From NCBI GenBank assembly GCA_028382005.1, contig JAOESH010000002.1, forward strand, positions 1 to 64,000: a stretch of DNA of 64,000 bases, read 5' to 3'. Positions within the stretch are counted from its first letter, which is position 1. The number at the start of each line of letters is the position of its first letter. Shown here piece after piece: positions 19,524-30,704 of this stretch. The DNA is from Pseudomonadota bacterium. GTDB lineage: Bacteria > Pseudomonadota > Alphaproteobacteria > Puniceispirillales > Marisalimonadaceae. The notes below the pieces were generated by a model. The model was not told the DNA's origin, did no database searches, and was given only the letters and a program-made list of their open reading frames with translations. The position numbers and the translations under genes were made by a program.

Positions 19524-21304
19524 TAAAATATTATAAGAATAAATTAGTAATTATTTTATATTTTGTTTTAAGTATGTTTTTACTTAATAAGTATTCATGG
19601 GCTGATGTTGATAGTTACAACAAAGTTTTGTCTTCTAAAGATATTCAAATATATAAAGAAATTTTTAAAATTCAAAAGAAGATTATTAAAAATAAAAATT
19701 CTAAGGAATGGAATAATGTTAACATTCTTATTAAGAAATTAGATAACAAAATACTGTTGGGTAACGTTTATTCTCAGAGATTTCTCCACCCTACTGGTTG
19801 GAGAAGTTCTTATAAAGATTTAAAAGTATGGCTAGATAGATACAATGATCACCCTGACGCTACAAGAATAGCTAAATTAGCAATTAAAAGAAAACCAAAA
19901 AATGCAAAAAATCCTAAGGCTCCAACAAAAGGTTTTTTAAATGGATATGGTACATATAAATCAAATACCCTTAAACCTAGATTTCCACTAAATAATAACA
20001 AATATTCAAGATTTTCTTATTCTACTTCAATTAAATTTAGACGAGCAATTAACAAACGGAATACTAAATATGCTGAAAATTTAATTAATAGTAAAAAAAC
20101 AAAAAAATATCTCAATAAAAGGGAGTTATCTCAATTAAGAGCTGAGTTATCTCACGCTTTTTTCATATTTAATCAAGATTATAAAGCTATAAGACAGGCA
20201 AGATTATCTTTAAGTTTATCAAAAATACCAAATCCATTGGCGTTATGGGCAGGCGGATTGGCATCTTGGAGAAACAAAGACACTAACTTATCAAAATATT
20301 TTTTTAATAAACTAATAGAAGATAATGATGGACCTGAAGGTATTGTGGCAGGAGGTGGTTACTGGTCGGCACGAATTGCGTTTGTATTAGGAGAACCAAA
20401 AAAAGCAAATTATTATTTAACTAAAGCAGCCCTTAAAGAAAGAACATTTTATGGCTCATTATCAATGGCATCATTAGGTTATAAGTATAATCCAAATTTT
20501 GATTTACCAAAATTGAGTTTAAATTTAATCAAGAAAATTATTAGTTACAAAGGTGGCTTAAGAGCGATGGCTCTTATTGAAGTAAATGAATTTCATAAAT
20601 CAGCAAGAGAGTTTAGAAAAATAATACCTAAATTTGATATAACTGATTATCCTCAATTATTGTCATTTGCCTCTAAAAACAATATGCCTGGCTTAACCTT
20701 TAGATTAGCCGCAATTTTAAGAAATGATCATGATAAAATTTTATTGGGAGGGTTATATCCAGTCCCTTCATGGAAAATGAACACTTCTAACTTAAAAGAT
20801 AGAGCTTTGGTTTATGCTATCGCAAGACAAGAATCTGGTTTTAACCCTAGAGCGAGAAGTTCATCAAAAGCTATGGGCGTTATGCAAATTATACCTTCAA
20901 CAGCTGCATTTATTATGAAAAATAGAGAATATAGACTTAGGAAAAGTAAAAATCATATGCTTTACAACCCACCTCATAATATTCAAATTGGTTCAAAGTA
21001 TATGAAGTTTCTTCTTAACTTACCTATAGTTAATCAAGATTTGATGTGGATGCTAGCAAGTTATAATGCGGGGCCTGGAAATTTTAAAAAATGGACAAAA
21101 AATAAAGATTATAAATCTAGTGATGCTTTACTAATGCTTGAAAGTTTGCCAGCAAGAGAAACTCGTAACTATATTAAGTTAGTATTGACTAATTTATGGA
21201 TATATAAAATCAGATTTAAACAGGAAAATAATATTTTGTCTGCTTTAGCATCAGGCAAGTCGATTGATTTTAAAGTTTTTTTTAAAAATAAAATGGGAAG
21301 TTAA
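19520..21304 (+). CDS. Soluble lytic murein transglycosylase (SLT domain)
   Basis: ARQESGFNPRARSSSKAMGVMQIIPSTA, ASYNAGPGNFKKW. Confidence 0.93.
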   Translation: MIKYYKNKLVIILYFVLSMFLLNKYSWADVDSYNKVLSSKDIQIYKEIFKIQKKIIKNKNSKEWNNVNILIKKLDNKILLGNVYSQRFLHPTGWRSSYKDLKVWLDRYNDHPDATRIAKLAIKRKPKNAKNPKAPTKGFLNGYGTYKSNTLKPRFPLNNNKYSRFSYSTSIKFRRAINKRNTKYAENLINSKKTKKYLNKRELSQLRAELSHAFFIFNQDYKAIRQARLSLSLSKIPNPLALWAGGLASWRNKDTNLSKYFFNKLIEDNDGPEGIVAGGGYWSARIAFVLGEPKKANYYLTKAALKERTFYGSLSMASLGYKYNPNFDLPKLSLNLIKKIISYKGGLRAMALIEVNEFHKSAREFRKIIPKFDITDYPQLLSFASKNNMPGLTFRLAAILRNDHDKILLGGLYPVPSWKMNTSNLKDRALVYAIARQESGFNPRARSSSKAMGVMQIIPSTAAFIMKNREYRLRKSKNHMLYNPPHNIQIGSKYMKFLLNLPIVNQDLMWMLASYNAGPGNFKKWTKNKDYKSSDALLMLESLPARETRNYIKLVLTNLWIYKIRFKQENNILSALASGKSIDFKVFFKNKMGS

Positions 21305-21309
21305 CTTTT

Positions 21310-21852
21310 ATGACTAATAACGTAGACTTTTTACCAATTAATATATCAATTGTTACTATCTCTGACACTAGAAACTTAGAAAACGATAAATCAGGCGAGG
21401 TTTTGTACCAAAGAGTAAAAAATTCTGGCCATAAAGTTTCATCACGTGAAATAGTAAAAGATGATTTTGATCAGATATCTGAATTATTTAAACATCTGAT
21501 TAATGATAATAATATCGATGTGATTATCTCAACAGGTGGCACTGGTCTTACTGGTAGAGATATTACACCAGAAGTAATGGAAACCCTTTTTGAGAAATCA
21601 ATAGACGGATTTGGCGAAATGTTCCGCTGGCTATCATTTTCAAAGATAGGTACATCTGCACTTCAGTCACGGGCACTTGCTGGAGTAACAAAAGGTACAT
21701 ATATATTTTGCTTACCAGGATCACCATCTGCATGTAAAGATGGATGGGATCAAATCTTAGTACATCAATTAGACATAAGGCACAAGCCATGTAACTTTGT
21801 TGAAATTATGCCAAGGCTTCAAGAACATGAAGTTTCTAGAACTAAAAGTTAA
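21310..21852 (+). CDS. moaB: Molybdenum cofactor biosynthesis protein B
   Basis: TISDTRNLENDKSG, STGGTGLTGRDITPE, LPGSPSA. Confidence 0.93.
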   Translation: MTNNVDFLPINISIVTISDTRNLENDKSGEVLYQRVKNSGHKVSSREIVKDDFDQISELFKHLINDNNIDVIISTGGTGLTGRDITPEVMETLFEKSIDGFGEMFRWLSFSKIGTSALQSRALAGVTKGTYIFCLPGSPSACKDGWDQILVHQLDIRHKPCNFVEIMPRLQEHEVSRTKS

Positions 21853-22547
21853 TGGTTAATTTTGATTTTGAGAGATTATGTTATAATAACAATATAAATA
21901 TGATTGGAGTTGACGAAGCTGGGAGAGGTTCATGGGCTGGTCCCTTAGTAGCAGCAGCTTGCTGGATTGATTTTAATAATTATAAATTATTACACTCAGA
22001 TATAAATGATAGTAAAAAGTTAAAATCAAAAAAAAGAAAAGAGATTATACATTCACTTAATAAATCAATAAAATATTCTACGGGAATATCCACTGAAAAA
22101 GAGATAGATCTTTATGGACTTACATTTGCAAATTCGTTAGCTATGAAAAGATCAATATTTTGTTTAATGCAATCCTTTAAAAGTCTTCCTAAAGATCAAT
22201 TAGATCAATTTCATTTTTATATTGATGGCAAATACAAGCCAGATTTTTCTACAGTTGAAATTACGACAATTAAAAAAAATAAAATAAAATTAACTCACAA
22301 TCACGTTGTTCCACTTATTAGGGGTGACAGCAAATCAAAAACTATAGCTTTAGCAAGTATAATTGCTAAAGAAACTAGGGATGCTATAATGACTAATTAT
22401 TCCTTTATGTATCCATCATATTATTTAGAAAAAAATTTTGGTTATGGGACTTATATACATAAAAATGCAATTTCAAAACATGGCATATGTAAGTTACACA
22501 GAAAATCTTTCAAACCTATTGCTACTATATGTAGTCAACAATACTAA
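21852..22547 (+). CDS. rnhB: Ribonuclease HII
   Basis: GVDEAGRGSWAGPLVAAA; DSKKL. Confidence 0.96.
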   Translation: MVNFDFERLCYNNNINMIGVDEAGRGSWAGPLVAAACWIDFNNYKLLHSDINDSKKLKSKKRKEIIHSLNKSIKYSTGISTEKEIDLYGLTFANSLAMKRSIFCLMQSFKSLPKDQLDQFHFYIDGKYKPDFSTVEITTIKKNKIKLTHNHVVPLIRGDSKSKTIALASIIAKETRDAIMTNYSFMYPSYYLEKNFGYGTYIHKNAISKHGICKLHRKSFKPIATICSQQY

Positions 22548-22617
22548 TAAATACCCACATATTGTAATTTTTTATTTTATTTAACTAAGCCATTGACTTT
22601 AATGAGTATTTGTCATT

Positions 22618-22626
22618 TTATCCACA
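22618..22626 (+). promoter_or_regulatory. DnaA box TTATCCACA upstream of the CcrM-type gene
   Basis: Perfect match to TTATNCACA, with ATATTCACA (1 mismatch) at 22629-22637. Confidence 0.45.
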
Positions 22627-22665
22627 TTATATTCACATAATAATAGGGTAAATTTAATTTTAATT

Positions 22666-23748
22666 ATGACTATTGAAAAATTTAAAAATAGAGTGTTGAT
22701 AGGTGATTGCATTGAACAAATGAATAAATTACCGGAAGAAACTGTAGACTTAATTTTCGCTGATCCACCTTATAATTTACAAATTAGTGGGGATTTATCA
22801 AGACCAGACCAAACAAAAGTAAATGGAGTTAATGAAAGCTGGGATAAGTTCGAATCAATTTCTGAATATGATAATTATACCAAACTTTGGATGATTGCAG
22901 CAAAAAGAATTTTAAAGAGAAATGGAGCAATTTGGGTAATAGGTTCTTATCATAATATTTTTAGACTTGGTTATATAATGCAAGATTTAGATTTTTGGTT
23001 GTTAAATGATGTAATGTGGAGAAAAGTTAATCCTATGCCAAATTTTCGTGGTAGGAGATTTACAAATGCTCATGAAACATTAATTTGGGCATCAAAAACA
23101 AAATCTTCAAAATATACTTTTAATTATGAAGCAATGAAATCATTAAATGGTGATTTGCAAATGCGTTCTGATTGGTTCATTCCAATTTGTACAGGAGACG
23201 AGAGACTCAAAGATAAAGAAGGGAAAAAAGTTCATCCAACTCAAAAACCTGAAAATCTCCTTAGTAGGGTAATTATGTCTAGTAGTAATGTAGGAGATAT
23301 AGTTTTAGACCCATTTTTTGGAACAGGGACAACTGGTGCAGTTGCAAAAAAACTTGGAAGAAGTTTTATAGGAATTGAACAAAATGCAAAATATGTTCTA
23401 GAAGCTGAAAAAAGGATTAATTCTGTAAAAGAAATTGTTTCTAATGAGCTTATACAAACACCTAGAAAAACGTTAGAACCAAGAATTCCATTCGGACACC
23501 TACTTGAACAAGGATTAATTAATCCTGGAGAATTGTTACAGGACTCTCGTAATAGGTGGACTGCAAAGATAAGAGCAGATGGAAGTTTAATTTCTAAAGA
23601 CAAAAAGGGATCAATACATTCGGTAGGTGCACATCTACAAGGGCTTCAAGCTTGCAATGGTTGGACTTTTTGGCATATTAAAAGGTCAGGTAAATTAGTT
23701 TCAATAGACAATTTGAGACATGCCGCAAGAGCAGTTAGTCAGGCTTAG
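22666..23748 (+). CDS. ccrM: CcrM-type adenine DNA methyltransferase with C-terminal RAMA-like domain
   Basis: [28 protein letters not shown]-terminal [12 protein letters not shown]...[12 protein letters not shown]. Confidence 0.92.
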   Translation: MTIEKFKNRVLIGDCIEQMNKLPEETVDLIFADPPYNLQISGDLSRPDQTKVNGVNESWDKFESISEYDNYTKLWMIAAKRILKRNGAIWVIGSYHNIFRLGYIMQDLDFWLLNDVMWRKVNPMPNFRGRRFTNAHETLIWASKTKSSKYTFNYEAMKSLNGDLQMRSDWFIPICTGDERLKDKEGKKVHPTQKPENLLSRVIMSSSNVGDIVLDPFFGTGTTGAVAKKLGRSFIGIEQNAKYVLEAEKRINSVKEIVSNELIQTPRKTLEPRIPFGHLLEQGLINPGELLQDSRNRWTAKIRADGSLISKDKKGSIHSVGAHLQGLQACNGWTFWHIKRSGKLVSIDNLRHAARAVSQA

Positions 23749-25912
23749 ATTTTAGCTGTATTCTTCTTTTGTGCAGAATAGGTTCTGTATAACCAGATGG
23801 ACTCACAGTTCCTTCAACAACTAAATCAACAGAGGCTTTAAAAGCAATAGAATTGTCAAAATTGTCTGACATGTCCATATAACCTGGATCATTTTCATTC
23901 TGTTTATCAACTATACGTGCCATTTTTTTCATGGTTTCAATTAATTGATCTTTTGAAAAAATACCATGCCTCATCCAATTAGCTAAATGTTGGCTAGAAA
24001 TACGACAGGTAGCTCTATCTTCCATTAAGCCTATGTTATTAATATCTGGAACTTTGGAACAACCTACACCTTGGTTAATCCATCTGACTACATAACCAAG
24101 AATACCTTGTGCGTTGTTATCCATTTCTTTTTGAATGTCTTCAGAGGACCAGTTATGACCTTTAGAAACTGGTACATTAAGAATATCATTAAGATAGTTA
24201 TTTTTATCGCCAGATTTTTCTTTTTGAATTTCAAATACATTTACTTGATGATAATGAATTGCATGAAGTGTTGCGGCAGTTGGACTTGGAACCCATGCAG
24301 TATTTGCTCCACTTTTAGGATGATTAATTTTTTGTTTTAACATTTCATCCATTAGATCTGGCATAGCCCACATTCCTTTACCTATTTGCGCTTTACCTGA
24401 AAGTCCACATTCCAAACCAATTTTTACATTATTATTTTCATATGCAGAAATCCATTTAGCATTTTTAATTTCTCCCTTAGGAATTATTGGTCCTGCCTCC
24501 ATTGCAGTATGAATTTCATCTCCTGTTCTATCTAAAAATCCAGTATTTATAAAAACTGTTCTTTCTTTAGCTGCTCTAATACATTCTTTTAAATTTACAG
24601 TTGTTCTCCTTTCTTCATCCATTATTCCAATTTTAAGAGTATTTTTATCTAATTGAAGAGCTTCTTCAACTTCAGAAAATATATCACAAGCAAATTTAAC
24701 TTCTTCTGGCCCGTGCATTTTAGGTTTGACGATGTAAACTGAACCGGATCTTGAGTTTAACTTTTTAAATTTAATATCGTGAATTGCTATTAACGATGTG
24801 ATCATGGCATCCATTATACCCTCTGGCACTTCCTCTCCATTTGGTAATAAAATAGCTGGGTTAGTCATCAGATGGCCAACATTTCTAATTAACATTACAG
24901 AACGTCCAGGTAATTTATAATCACCATTTGAAGTTTTATATAATTTATCTTGGTTTAAAATTCTAGTAAGTGTTTCACCATTTTTTTTGAATGTATCCTC
25001 AAGATCACCCTTCATAAGCCCTAGCCAGTTTCTATATGCTAATACTTTATCTTCAGCATCTACCGTAGCAACAGAATCTTCACAATCCTGAATTGTTGTA
25101 AGAGCAGACTCTAATATTATGTCATCAATACCAGAAAGATCTTTTGAACCGATATTTCCATTCCTATCTATTAGAACTTCAACATGTAAATTATTATTTA
25201 CTAGAAGAATGCATGTGGGTGATTCAATGTTGCCTTGATATCCAATATATTGATTTTGATTTCTAAGTTTGGTTGAATTGTTGTTATTTAGTTCGATAAT
25301 TAAATTATCATCCTGAATTTTATAAGATATAACTTCTTTGTGAGAGCTAACTTCTAAAGGAAAGTTTTTATCTAAAAAATCTTTAGCGTAGGCCACAACT
25401 TTTTCGCCCCTTAGTGGATTGTAGGATTTTGTTTTTGCTGCATTTTCATCATCTGAAATTGCATCTGTACCATAGAGCGCGTCATATAAACTGCCCCACC
25501 TTGCGTTTGCAGCATTTAGAGCATATCTTGCATTTGTTACTGGTACAACTAGTTGAGGACCAGCTTTGACTGCAAGTTCTGGGTCTACATTTTGAGTTGT
25601 AATTTTAAAGTCATCTCCTACTGGAACAATATAATTAATTTTTTTTAAAAAATTTACATATTCATCATGATCAATTGTTTTACCGACATTTTGTTTATAA
25701 AAATTGTCAATTTTATTTTTCATTTCAGTTCTAACTTGAAGCAATTTATTATTTTGGGGAATAAATCTATCTAAAATCAATTGAAATTTAGCCCAAAAAA
25801 TTTCTGGACTAATATCAGTATTAGGTAAGGCCTCTTCTTCAATAAAGTTAACAAGAGTTTCAGAAACTTGTAAGTTCCTTCGTTTTAATCTTTTAGTCAT
25901 ATTTATCCTCAA
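23735..25912 (-). CDS. glcB: Malate synthase G
   Basis: 725 aa; [39 protein letters not shown]. Confidence 0.96.
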   Translation of the reverse strand: MRINMTKRLKRRNLQVSETLVNFIEEEALPNTDISPEIFWAKFQLILDRFIPQNNKLLQVRTEMKNKIDNFYKQNVGKTIDHDEYVNFLKKINYIVPVGDDFKITTQNVDPELAVKAGPQLVVPVTNARYALNAANARWGSLYDALYGTDAISDDENAAKTKSYNPLRGEKVVAYAKDFLDKNFPLEVSSHKEVISYKIQDDNLIIELNNNNSTKLRNQNQYIGYQGNIESPTCILLVNNNLHVEVLIDRNGNIGSKDLSGIDDIILESALTTIQDCEDSVATVDAEDKVLAYRNWLGLMKGDLEDTFKKNGETLTRILNQDKLYKTSNGDYKLPGRSVMLIRNVGHLMTNPAILLPNGEEVPEGIMDAMITSLIAIHDIKFKKLNSRSGSVYIVKPKMHGPEEVKFACDIFSEVEEALQLDKNTLKIGIMDEERRTTVNLKECIRAAKERTVFINTGFLDRTGDEIHTAMEAGPIIPKGEIKNAKWISAYENNNVKIGLECGLSGKAQIGKGMWAMPDLMDEMLKQKINHPKSGANTAWVPSPTAATLHAIHYHQVNVFEIQKEKSGDKNNYLNDILNVPVSKGHNWSSEDIQKEMDNNAQGILGYVVRWINQGVGCSKVPDINNIGLMEDRATCRISSQHLANWMRHGIFSKDQLIETMKKMARIVDKQNENDPGYMDMSDNFDNSIAFKASVDLVVEGTVSPSGYTEPILHKRRIQLKSKPD

Positions 25913-25948
25913 TTTTATGCTTCTAATTTAATTAAATTGTATCATTTT

Positions 25949-27361
25949 TTAATTATTTTCCCAAGTTAATCCTTCATTCTTCAAGCGTTTCTTAACTTCT
26001 ATTAATAATAAATCTTTATCTTTTTGAGATCTTCCCTCAAATCTAATTACAATAGCCTCTTCGGTATTACTTGCTCGAATTAACCACCAACCAAATTCAT
26101 TTTTTGCTCTAACACCATCTAGAGTAATTACATTTTGAGGAGCATAATCTTTTAAAGTTTGATTAGAAATTTTATCAATTAATTCAAATTTAATTTTGTC
26201 TGAGCAATATATTTTAATTTCAGGTGACACATAAGTTTTGGGTAAAGATGTTACAAATTCATCTAGGTTTATATTTTTCGCCATTAAATTAATTAACCTT
26301 ATTGCAGCATAAAGTGCGTCATCGTAACCGTAATATTCGTCTGCAAAAAATATGTGACCGGACATTTCCCCTGCGAGAGGACAATTGATTTCTTTAATTC
26401 TTTTTTTGATATTTGAATGACCAGTTTTTCCAATTTCAGCATTAAAGCCAAATGATAAAATTTTATCATACGCTACATGACTAGATTTAATATCTAAAAT
26501 GATAGTACTATGTTCTTTGTTTTCAACCTCTAGTGAATTAGATAGAAAGGCTGTCAGTAAGTCACCTGCCACTGGTCTACCCTTTTTGTCAATCACCCCT
26601 ATTCTGTCTCCATCACCATCAAAACCTATACCAATATCAGCATCTACTTCTTTCATTTTATTAGAAAGCATCTTTAGAGTTGTCTTATCTGTTGGGTCAG
26701 GGTGGTGATTAGGAAAATTACCATCAACCTCAGAATATAAAATTATATGGTTTCCAGGAATTTTTTTGGCAATCATTTCAACTGATGGTCCTGAAGCACC
26801 GTTACCACAATCCCAAACTATTGTTTTATTAACTAAATTTTCACTAATACTTTTTTTAATTGGTTGAATAATCTTTTCTATATATTTATCAATAATATAA
26901 ACGTTTTTAGAAGGACCTTTAAAAGTTTCAGAGTGACCTTTTTTTGCAAGTTCTCCTAATTTTTTTATGTCGTCACCGAAGAAAGAGTTTTGATTTAAAA
27001 CTATTTTAAAGCCGTTATAGTTTTTAGGGTTATGACTACCTGTCACCTGAATGGCTCCGTCTGACTTATAATAATGGCTAGCAAAATAAAGCATAGGAGT
27101 TGGGCCTAATCCAATTCTGTAAACCTCACAACCTGATTTTTTTAATCCAAAATTGAGACTTTCTTCAAGGATTGGACTTGAAAGTCTTCCATCCATTCCA
27201 ATTATAATTAATGGATTTGACTTTGAAGGTACTGTTCTTTTTACTGTTATGCCAAAAAAATAGCCAATCATAAAGGCATCTTCTTTATTCAACGTTTCTT
27301 CAAAAATACCTCTGATGTCATACGATCGTAAAATACTTGGGTCGAAAATATGTTCATACAT
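25949..27361 (-). CDS. Phosphomannomutase/phosphoglucomutase
   Basis: RSYDIRGI, VTGSHNPKNYNGFK, GFDGDGDRIGV. Confidence 0.94.
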   Translation of the reverse strand: MYEHIFDPSILRSYDIRGIFEETLNKEDAFMIGYFFGITVKRTVPSKSNPLIIIGMDGRLSSPILEESLNFGLKKSGCEVYRIGLGPTPMLYFASHYYKSDGAIQVTGSHNPKNYNGFKIVLNQNSFFGDDIKKLGELAKKGHSETFKGPSKNVYIIDKYIEKIIQPIKKSISENLVNKTIVWDCGNGASGPSVEMIAKKIPGNHIILYSEVDGNFPNHHPDPTDKTTLKMLSNKMKEVDADIGIGFDGDGDRIGVIDKKGRPVAGDLLTAFLSNSLEVENKEHSTIILDIKSSHVAYDKILSFGFNAEIGKTGHSNIKKRIKEINCPLAGEMSGHIFFADEYYGYDDALYAAIRLINLMAKNINLDEFVTSLPKTYVSPEIKIYCSDKIKFELIDKISNQTLKDYAPQNVITLDGVRAKNEFGWWLIRASNTEEAIVIRFEGRSQKDKDLLLIEVKKRLKNEGLTWENN

Positions 27362-28233
27362 TAAAATCTACCATCAAAGAATTCTTTTTTAAGCCAAGTT
27401 TTTAGTTCTTTATTCATTTCAGTGCTCTCAAGTGATAGCTTAATATTAGCTTGTATAAAACCTAGTTTAGAACCACAATCAAATCTCTCTTCTTTAAATT
27501 TATAACCTGAACAGTCAGTTTCACCTATTCTATTAGCTATTGCATCAGTAAGTTGAATTTCATTACTTGCGCCCCTATTTTGTTTTTCTAGTTCTTTAAA
27601 TATAGCAGGTTCAATAATATATCTTCCTACAACAGCCATATTACTAGGTGCATTTTCAATTGAGGGTTTTTCTATAAGACCTAAAATTTCCGTAATATTA
27701 TTTTCTAAAAATTTACCTGGTGTTATAATGCCGTAAGATGAAACATCTTTTTTTTCTACGTCCATAATTGCTAACATGTTCCCAGATTTGTAATTATCAA
27801 TCATTTCTTTGATAGTATTTGAACCTTTAATTAAATCATCAGCAAGTATAACAGCTACTGGTTCTTCTCCTATTAAGTGACGAGCACACCAAACAGCATG
27901 GCCAAGACCTGCTGGTTCCTGTTGTCTAACATATGCAAATGAGCCTGGAATTTTTAACATTTCTTGTGCAGTTTTAAGAGTATCTTTTTTACCCTTTAAA
28001 AGTAGATTGTTTTCCAACTCATATGAATGATCAAAATGATTTTCTATAGATGACTTGCCCCTACTGGTAACAAATATAAACTGTTCTATTCCTGCATTTG
28101 CAGCTTCCTCAACGGCATATTGAATAAGTGGCTTATCAACTATTGGTAACATTTCTTTCGGCATTGATTTTGTAGCTGGTAAAAATCTTGTTCCAAGACC
28201 ACCAACGGGGAAAATAGCTTTTTTGATTTTCAT
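27361..28233 (-). CDS. galU: UTP-glucose-1-phosphate uridylyltransferase
   Basis: KAIFPVGGLGTRFLPATKSMPKEMLPIVDKPLI. Confidence 0.97.
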   Translation of the reverse strand: MKIKKAIFPVGGLGTRFLPATKSMPKEMLPIVDKPLIQYAVEEAANAGIEQFIFVTSRGKSSIENHFDHSYELENNLLLKGKKDTLKTAQEMLKIPGSFAYVRQQEPAGLGHAVWCARHLIGEEPVAVILADDLIKGSNTIKEMIDNYKSGNMLAIMDVEKKDVSSYGIITPGKFLENNITEILGLIEKPSIENAPSNMAVVGRYIIEPAIFKELEKQNRGASNEIQLTDAIANRIGETDCSGYKFKEERFDCGSKLGFIQANIKLSLESTEMNKELKTWLKKEFFDGRF

Positions 28234-28338
28234 TCACAAATCCTTAAAATTAGTATAGTTAAATGTATATTTAATTATTGTAATATATTATTTACGTCAG
28301 TAAGTGTTGAATTAATTATAAACCTAAAAGGAATATAA

Positions 28339-29658
28339 ATGAATATAACAATGTTGGGTACTGGTTATGTAGGTTTGGTATCAGGAACTTGTTTTTCTGA
28401 ATTTGGCTTTAATGTATGTTGTGTAGATAAAGATAAAGTTAAAATAAATAACCTTATAAATGATATTATACCTATATATGAGCCTGGTTTAAATAATTTA
28501 GTAAAAAAAAACAAAGATGCTGGTAGATTGTCATTTAGCAATGACATAAATCAAAATATAAAAAAAGCAGATATAATATTTATTGCTGTTGGAACTCCTA
28601 CACGTCGTGGAGATGGTCATGCAGATCTAACATATGTATATGAGGCAGCTGAACAAATAGCTGAAAATATAGTAGGATATACAGTTATTGTTACAAAATC
28701 AACGGTTCCAGTAGGTACTGGTTTAAAAGTAAAGGAAATTATAACAAAAATAAACTCAAACGCTTTATTCGATGTGGTTTCAAATCCTGAATTTTTACGT
28801 GAAGGTAATGCTATAGAAGATTTCATGAGACCTGATAGAATAATTGTTGGTTTAGAAACTGAAAAAGCTAAAGACATGATATCATCTATATATAAACCTC
28901 TTTATTTAATTGAAACTCCTATTCTTTTTACTGATATCAATACGGCAGAATTAATAAAATATTCAGCTAACGCGTTTTTAGCAGTTAAAATTTCATATAT
29001 AAATCAAATGTCTGATTTATGTGAAAAAGTTGGTGCAGATGTTCATGATGTTGCACGTGGAATTGGTCTAGATAAAAGGATTGGAAAAAAATTCTTACAT
29101 CCAGGACCAGGATACGGTGGATCCTGTTTTCCTAAAGACACATCAGCACTTGTTCAAATTGCAAAAGAATACAACTCTAATGTTTCTATAGTTGAAACTG
29201 TAGTAAAATATAATCAACAACGAAAACTTGATATGGCTGAAAAAGTTTTTGAGGCTCTAAATAATAATTGTAAAAATAAAAAAGTATCAATTCTTGGTCT
29301 TGCGTTCAAACCTGAGACAGATGATATGAGAGAAAGTCCTGCTTTAGATATCATACCTCGATTACAAGAAAAGGGTATAAAAATCTCTGCATTTGATCCA
29401 GTAGCAGTGAATGAAGCAAAAAAATTATTACAAAATATTGAATTTTCAAGCAATATTGAAGATTGCCTTCAAGATAGTGATGCTTTAGTAATTTTAACTG
29501 AGTGGAACGAATTTAGAAGCTTATCAGCCAATCATCTCAAGAAGTATATGAAGGGAAATATATTAGTTGATTTAAGAAATGCACTAAATCCTGATAGTTT
29601 TAAAAACAGTGGGTTTCATTTAATACAGTTAGGAAGGCCAAACAATATTATCCAGTAA
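28339..29658 (+). CDS. ugd: UDP-glucose 6-dehydrogenase
   Basis: MLGTGYVGLVSGTCFSEFG, GPGYGGSCFPKDTSAL. Confidence 0.96.
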   Translation: MNITMLGTGYVGLVSGTCFSEFGFNVCCVDKDKVKINNLINDIIPIYEPGLNNLVKKNKDAGRLSFSNDINQNIKKADIIFIAVGTPTRRGDGHADLTYVYEAAEQIAENIVGYTVIVTKSTVPVGTGLKVKEIITKINSNALFDVVSNPEFLREGNAIEDFMRPDRIIVGLETEKAKDMISSIYKPLYLIETPILFTDINTAELIKYSANAFLAVKISYINQMSDLCEKVGADVHDVARGIGLDKRIGKKFLHPGPGYGGSCFPKDTSALVQIAKEYNSNVSIVETVVKYNQQRKLDMAEKVFEALNNNCKNKKVSILGLAFKPETDDMRESPALDIIPRLQEKGIKISAFDPVAVNEAKKLLQNIEFSSNIEDCLQDSDALVILTEWNEFRSLSANHLKKYMKGNILVDLRNALNPDSFKNSGFHLIQLGRPNNIIQ

Positions 29659-30700
29659 TATTAGTCCCTTGTGATTTTGGTCTCTTCATTCCTTCAATTA
29701 AATTACCTATTTCAATTTTTCCAGTGATTTTCCCTTTTGAATTTTCTATTGTTACTGGTTTTGATGGATCCTTAGACATTATTTGAAGAATATCTTCTAA
29801 AACCATACTTTCTTGCGCTACTGGTCCAGTACTCTTCGTACTCGTTGGGGTCATTATTGATCTAACCTCAATAACTCTAGCTCTATTAATATCTTTTATA
29901 AAATCAGACACATAGTCATCAGCTGGATTCATAATAATTTCTTGTGGACCACTATCTTGGACCATACTTCCATCTTTCAGAATAGCAATTCTATCACCAA
30001 TTTTAAGTGCTTCATCAAGATCATGCGTAATAAATATTATAGTTTTATGTAATTCGTTCTGAAGATCTAATAATATATTTTGCATTTCAGATCGAATAAG
30101 TGGATCTAAAGCTGAGAAAGCTTCATCCATGAGAAGTATCTCAGCATCTGTAGATAAAGCTCTAGCTAAACCAACTCTTTGTTGCATGCCTCCAGATAAT
30201 TGACCTGGATAATAGAACTCATAGCCGTCTAAACCAACTCTACTAATCCATCTTGTAGCTTTTTCAATCCATTCATCTTTAGCTATATTTTGAATTGCAA
30301 GCCCATAACCGACGTTATGTAAGACTGTTTTATGAGGGAAAAGTGCAAACTTTTGAAAAACCATAGACATATTATTTTGTCTAAATTGAACTAATTGTTT
30401 TGGTGATAAGCTTATGATATCTTCATTATTAACTAAGATTTCACCGCTTGTTGGTTCAATTAATCTATTCAAGTGCCTTATAAGTGTTGATTTTCCAGAA
30501 CCGGATAAACCCATTATAACTTGAATTTTTGCTCTGTTAATGTCTAGGTTGATATTGTTTAAACCAAGAACACAGTTTGATTTTTCAAGAAGCTCGTCTT
30601 TACCCATACCATCTTTAACTAAATCAAGTGCTTCAATTGAATTATGACCAAAAATTTTATAAAGTTGATTAATTTTGATTAATATATCGTTTTTACTCAT
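29648..30700 (-). CDS. proV: ProV-type quaternary amine/betaine ABC transporter ATPase
   Basis: MGLSGSGKSTLIRHLNRLIEPTSGEI, LSGGMQQRVGLARAL, C-terminal CBS-like segment. Confidence 0.9.
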   Translation of the reverse strand: MSKNDILIKINQLYKIFGHNSIEALDLVKDGMGKDELLEKSNCVLGLNNINLDINRAKIQVIMGLSGSGKSTLIRHLNRLIEPTSGEILVNNEDIISLSPKQLVQFRQNNMSMVFQKFALFPHKTVLHNVGYGLAIQNIAKDEWIEKATRWISRVGLDGYEFYYPGQLSGGMQQRVGLARALSTDAEILLMDEAFSALDPLIRSEMQNILLDLQNELHKTIIFITHDLDEALKIGDRIAILKDGSMVQDSGPQEIIMNPADDYVSDFIKDINRARVIEVRSIMTPTSTKSTGPVAQESMVLEDILQIMSKDPSKPVTIENSKGKITGKIEIGNLIEGMKRPKSQGTNITG

Positions 30701-30704
30701 AACA

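Noticed and set aside
21436-21452. parS-like GTTTCATCACGTGAAAT inside moaB
   Set aside because: Extra 2 bp between half-sites breaks the palindrome; not a valid parS core.
25913-25948. Possible glycine riboswitch upstream of glcB, as in SAR11
   Set aside because: Only 36 bp separate glcB from the upstream pgm gene; there is no room for the aptamer and no matching structure.
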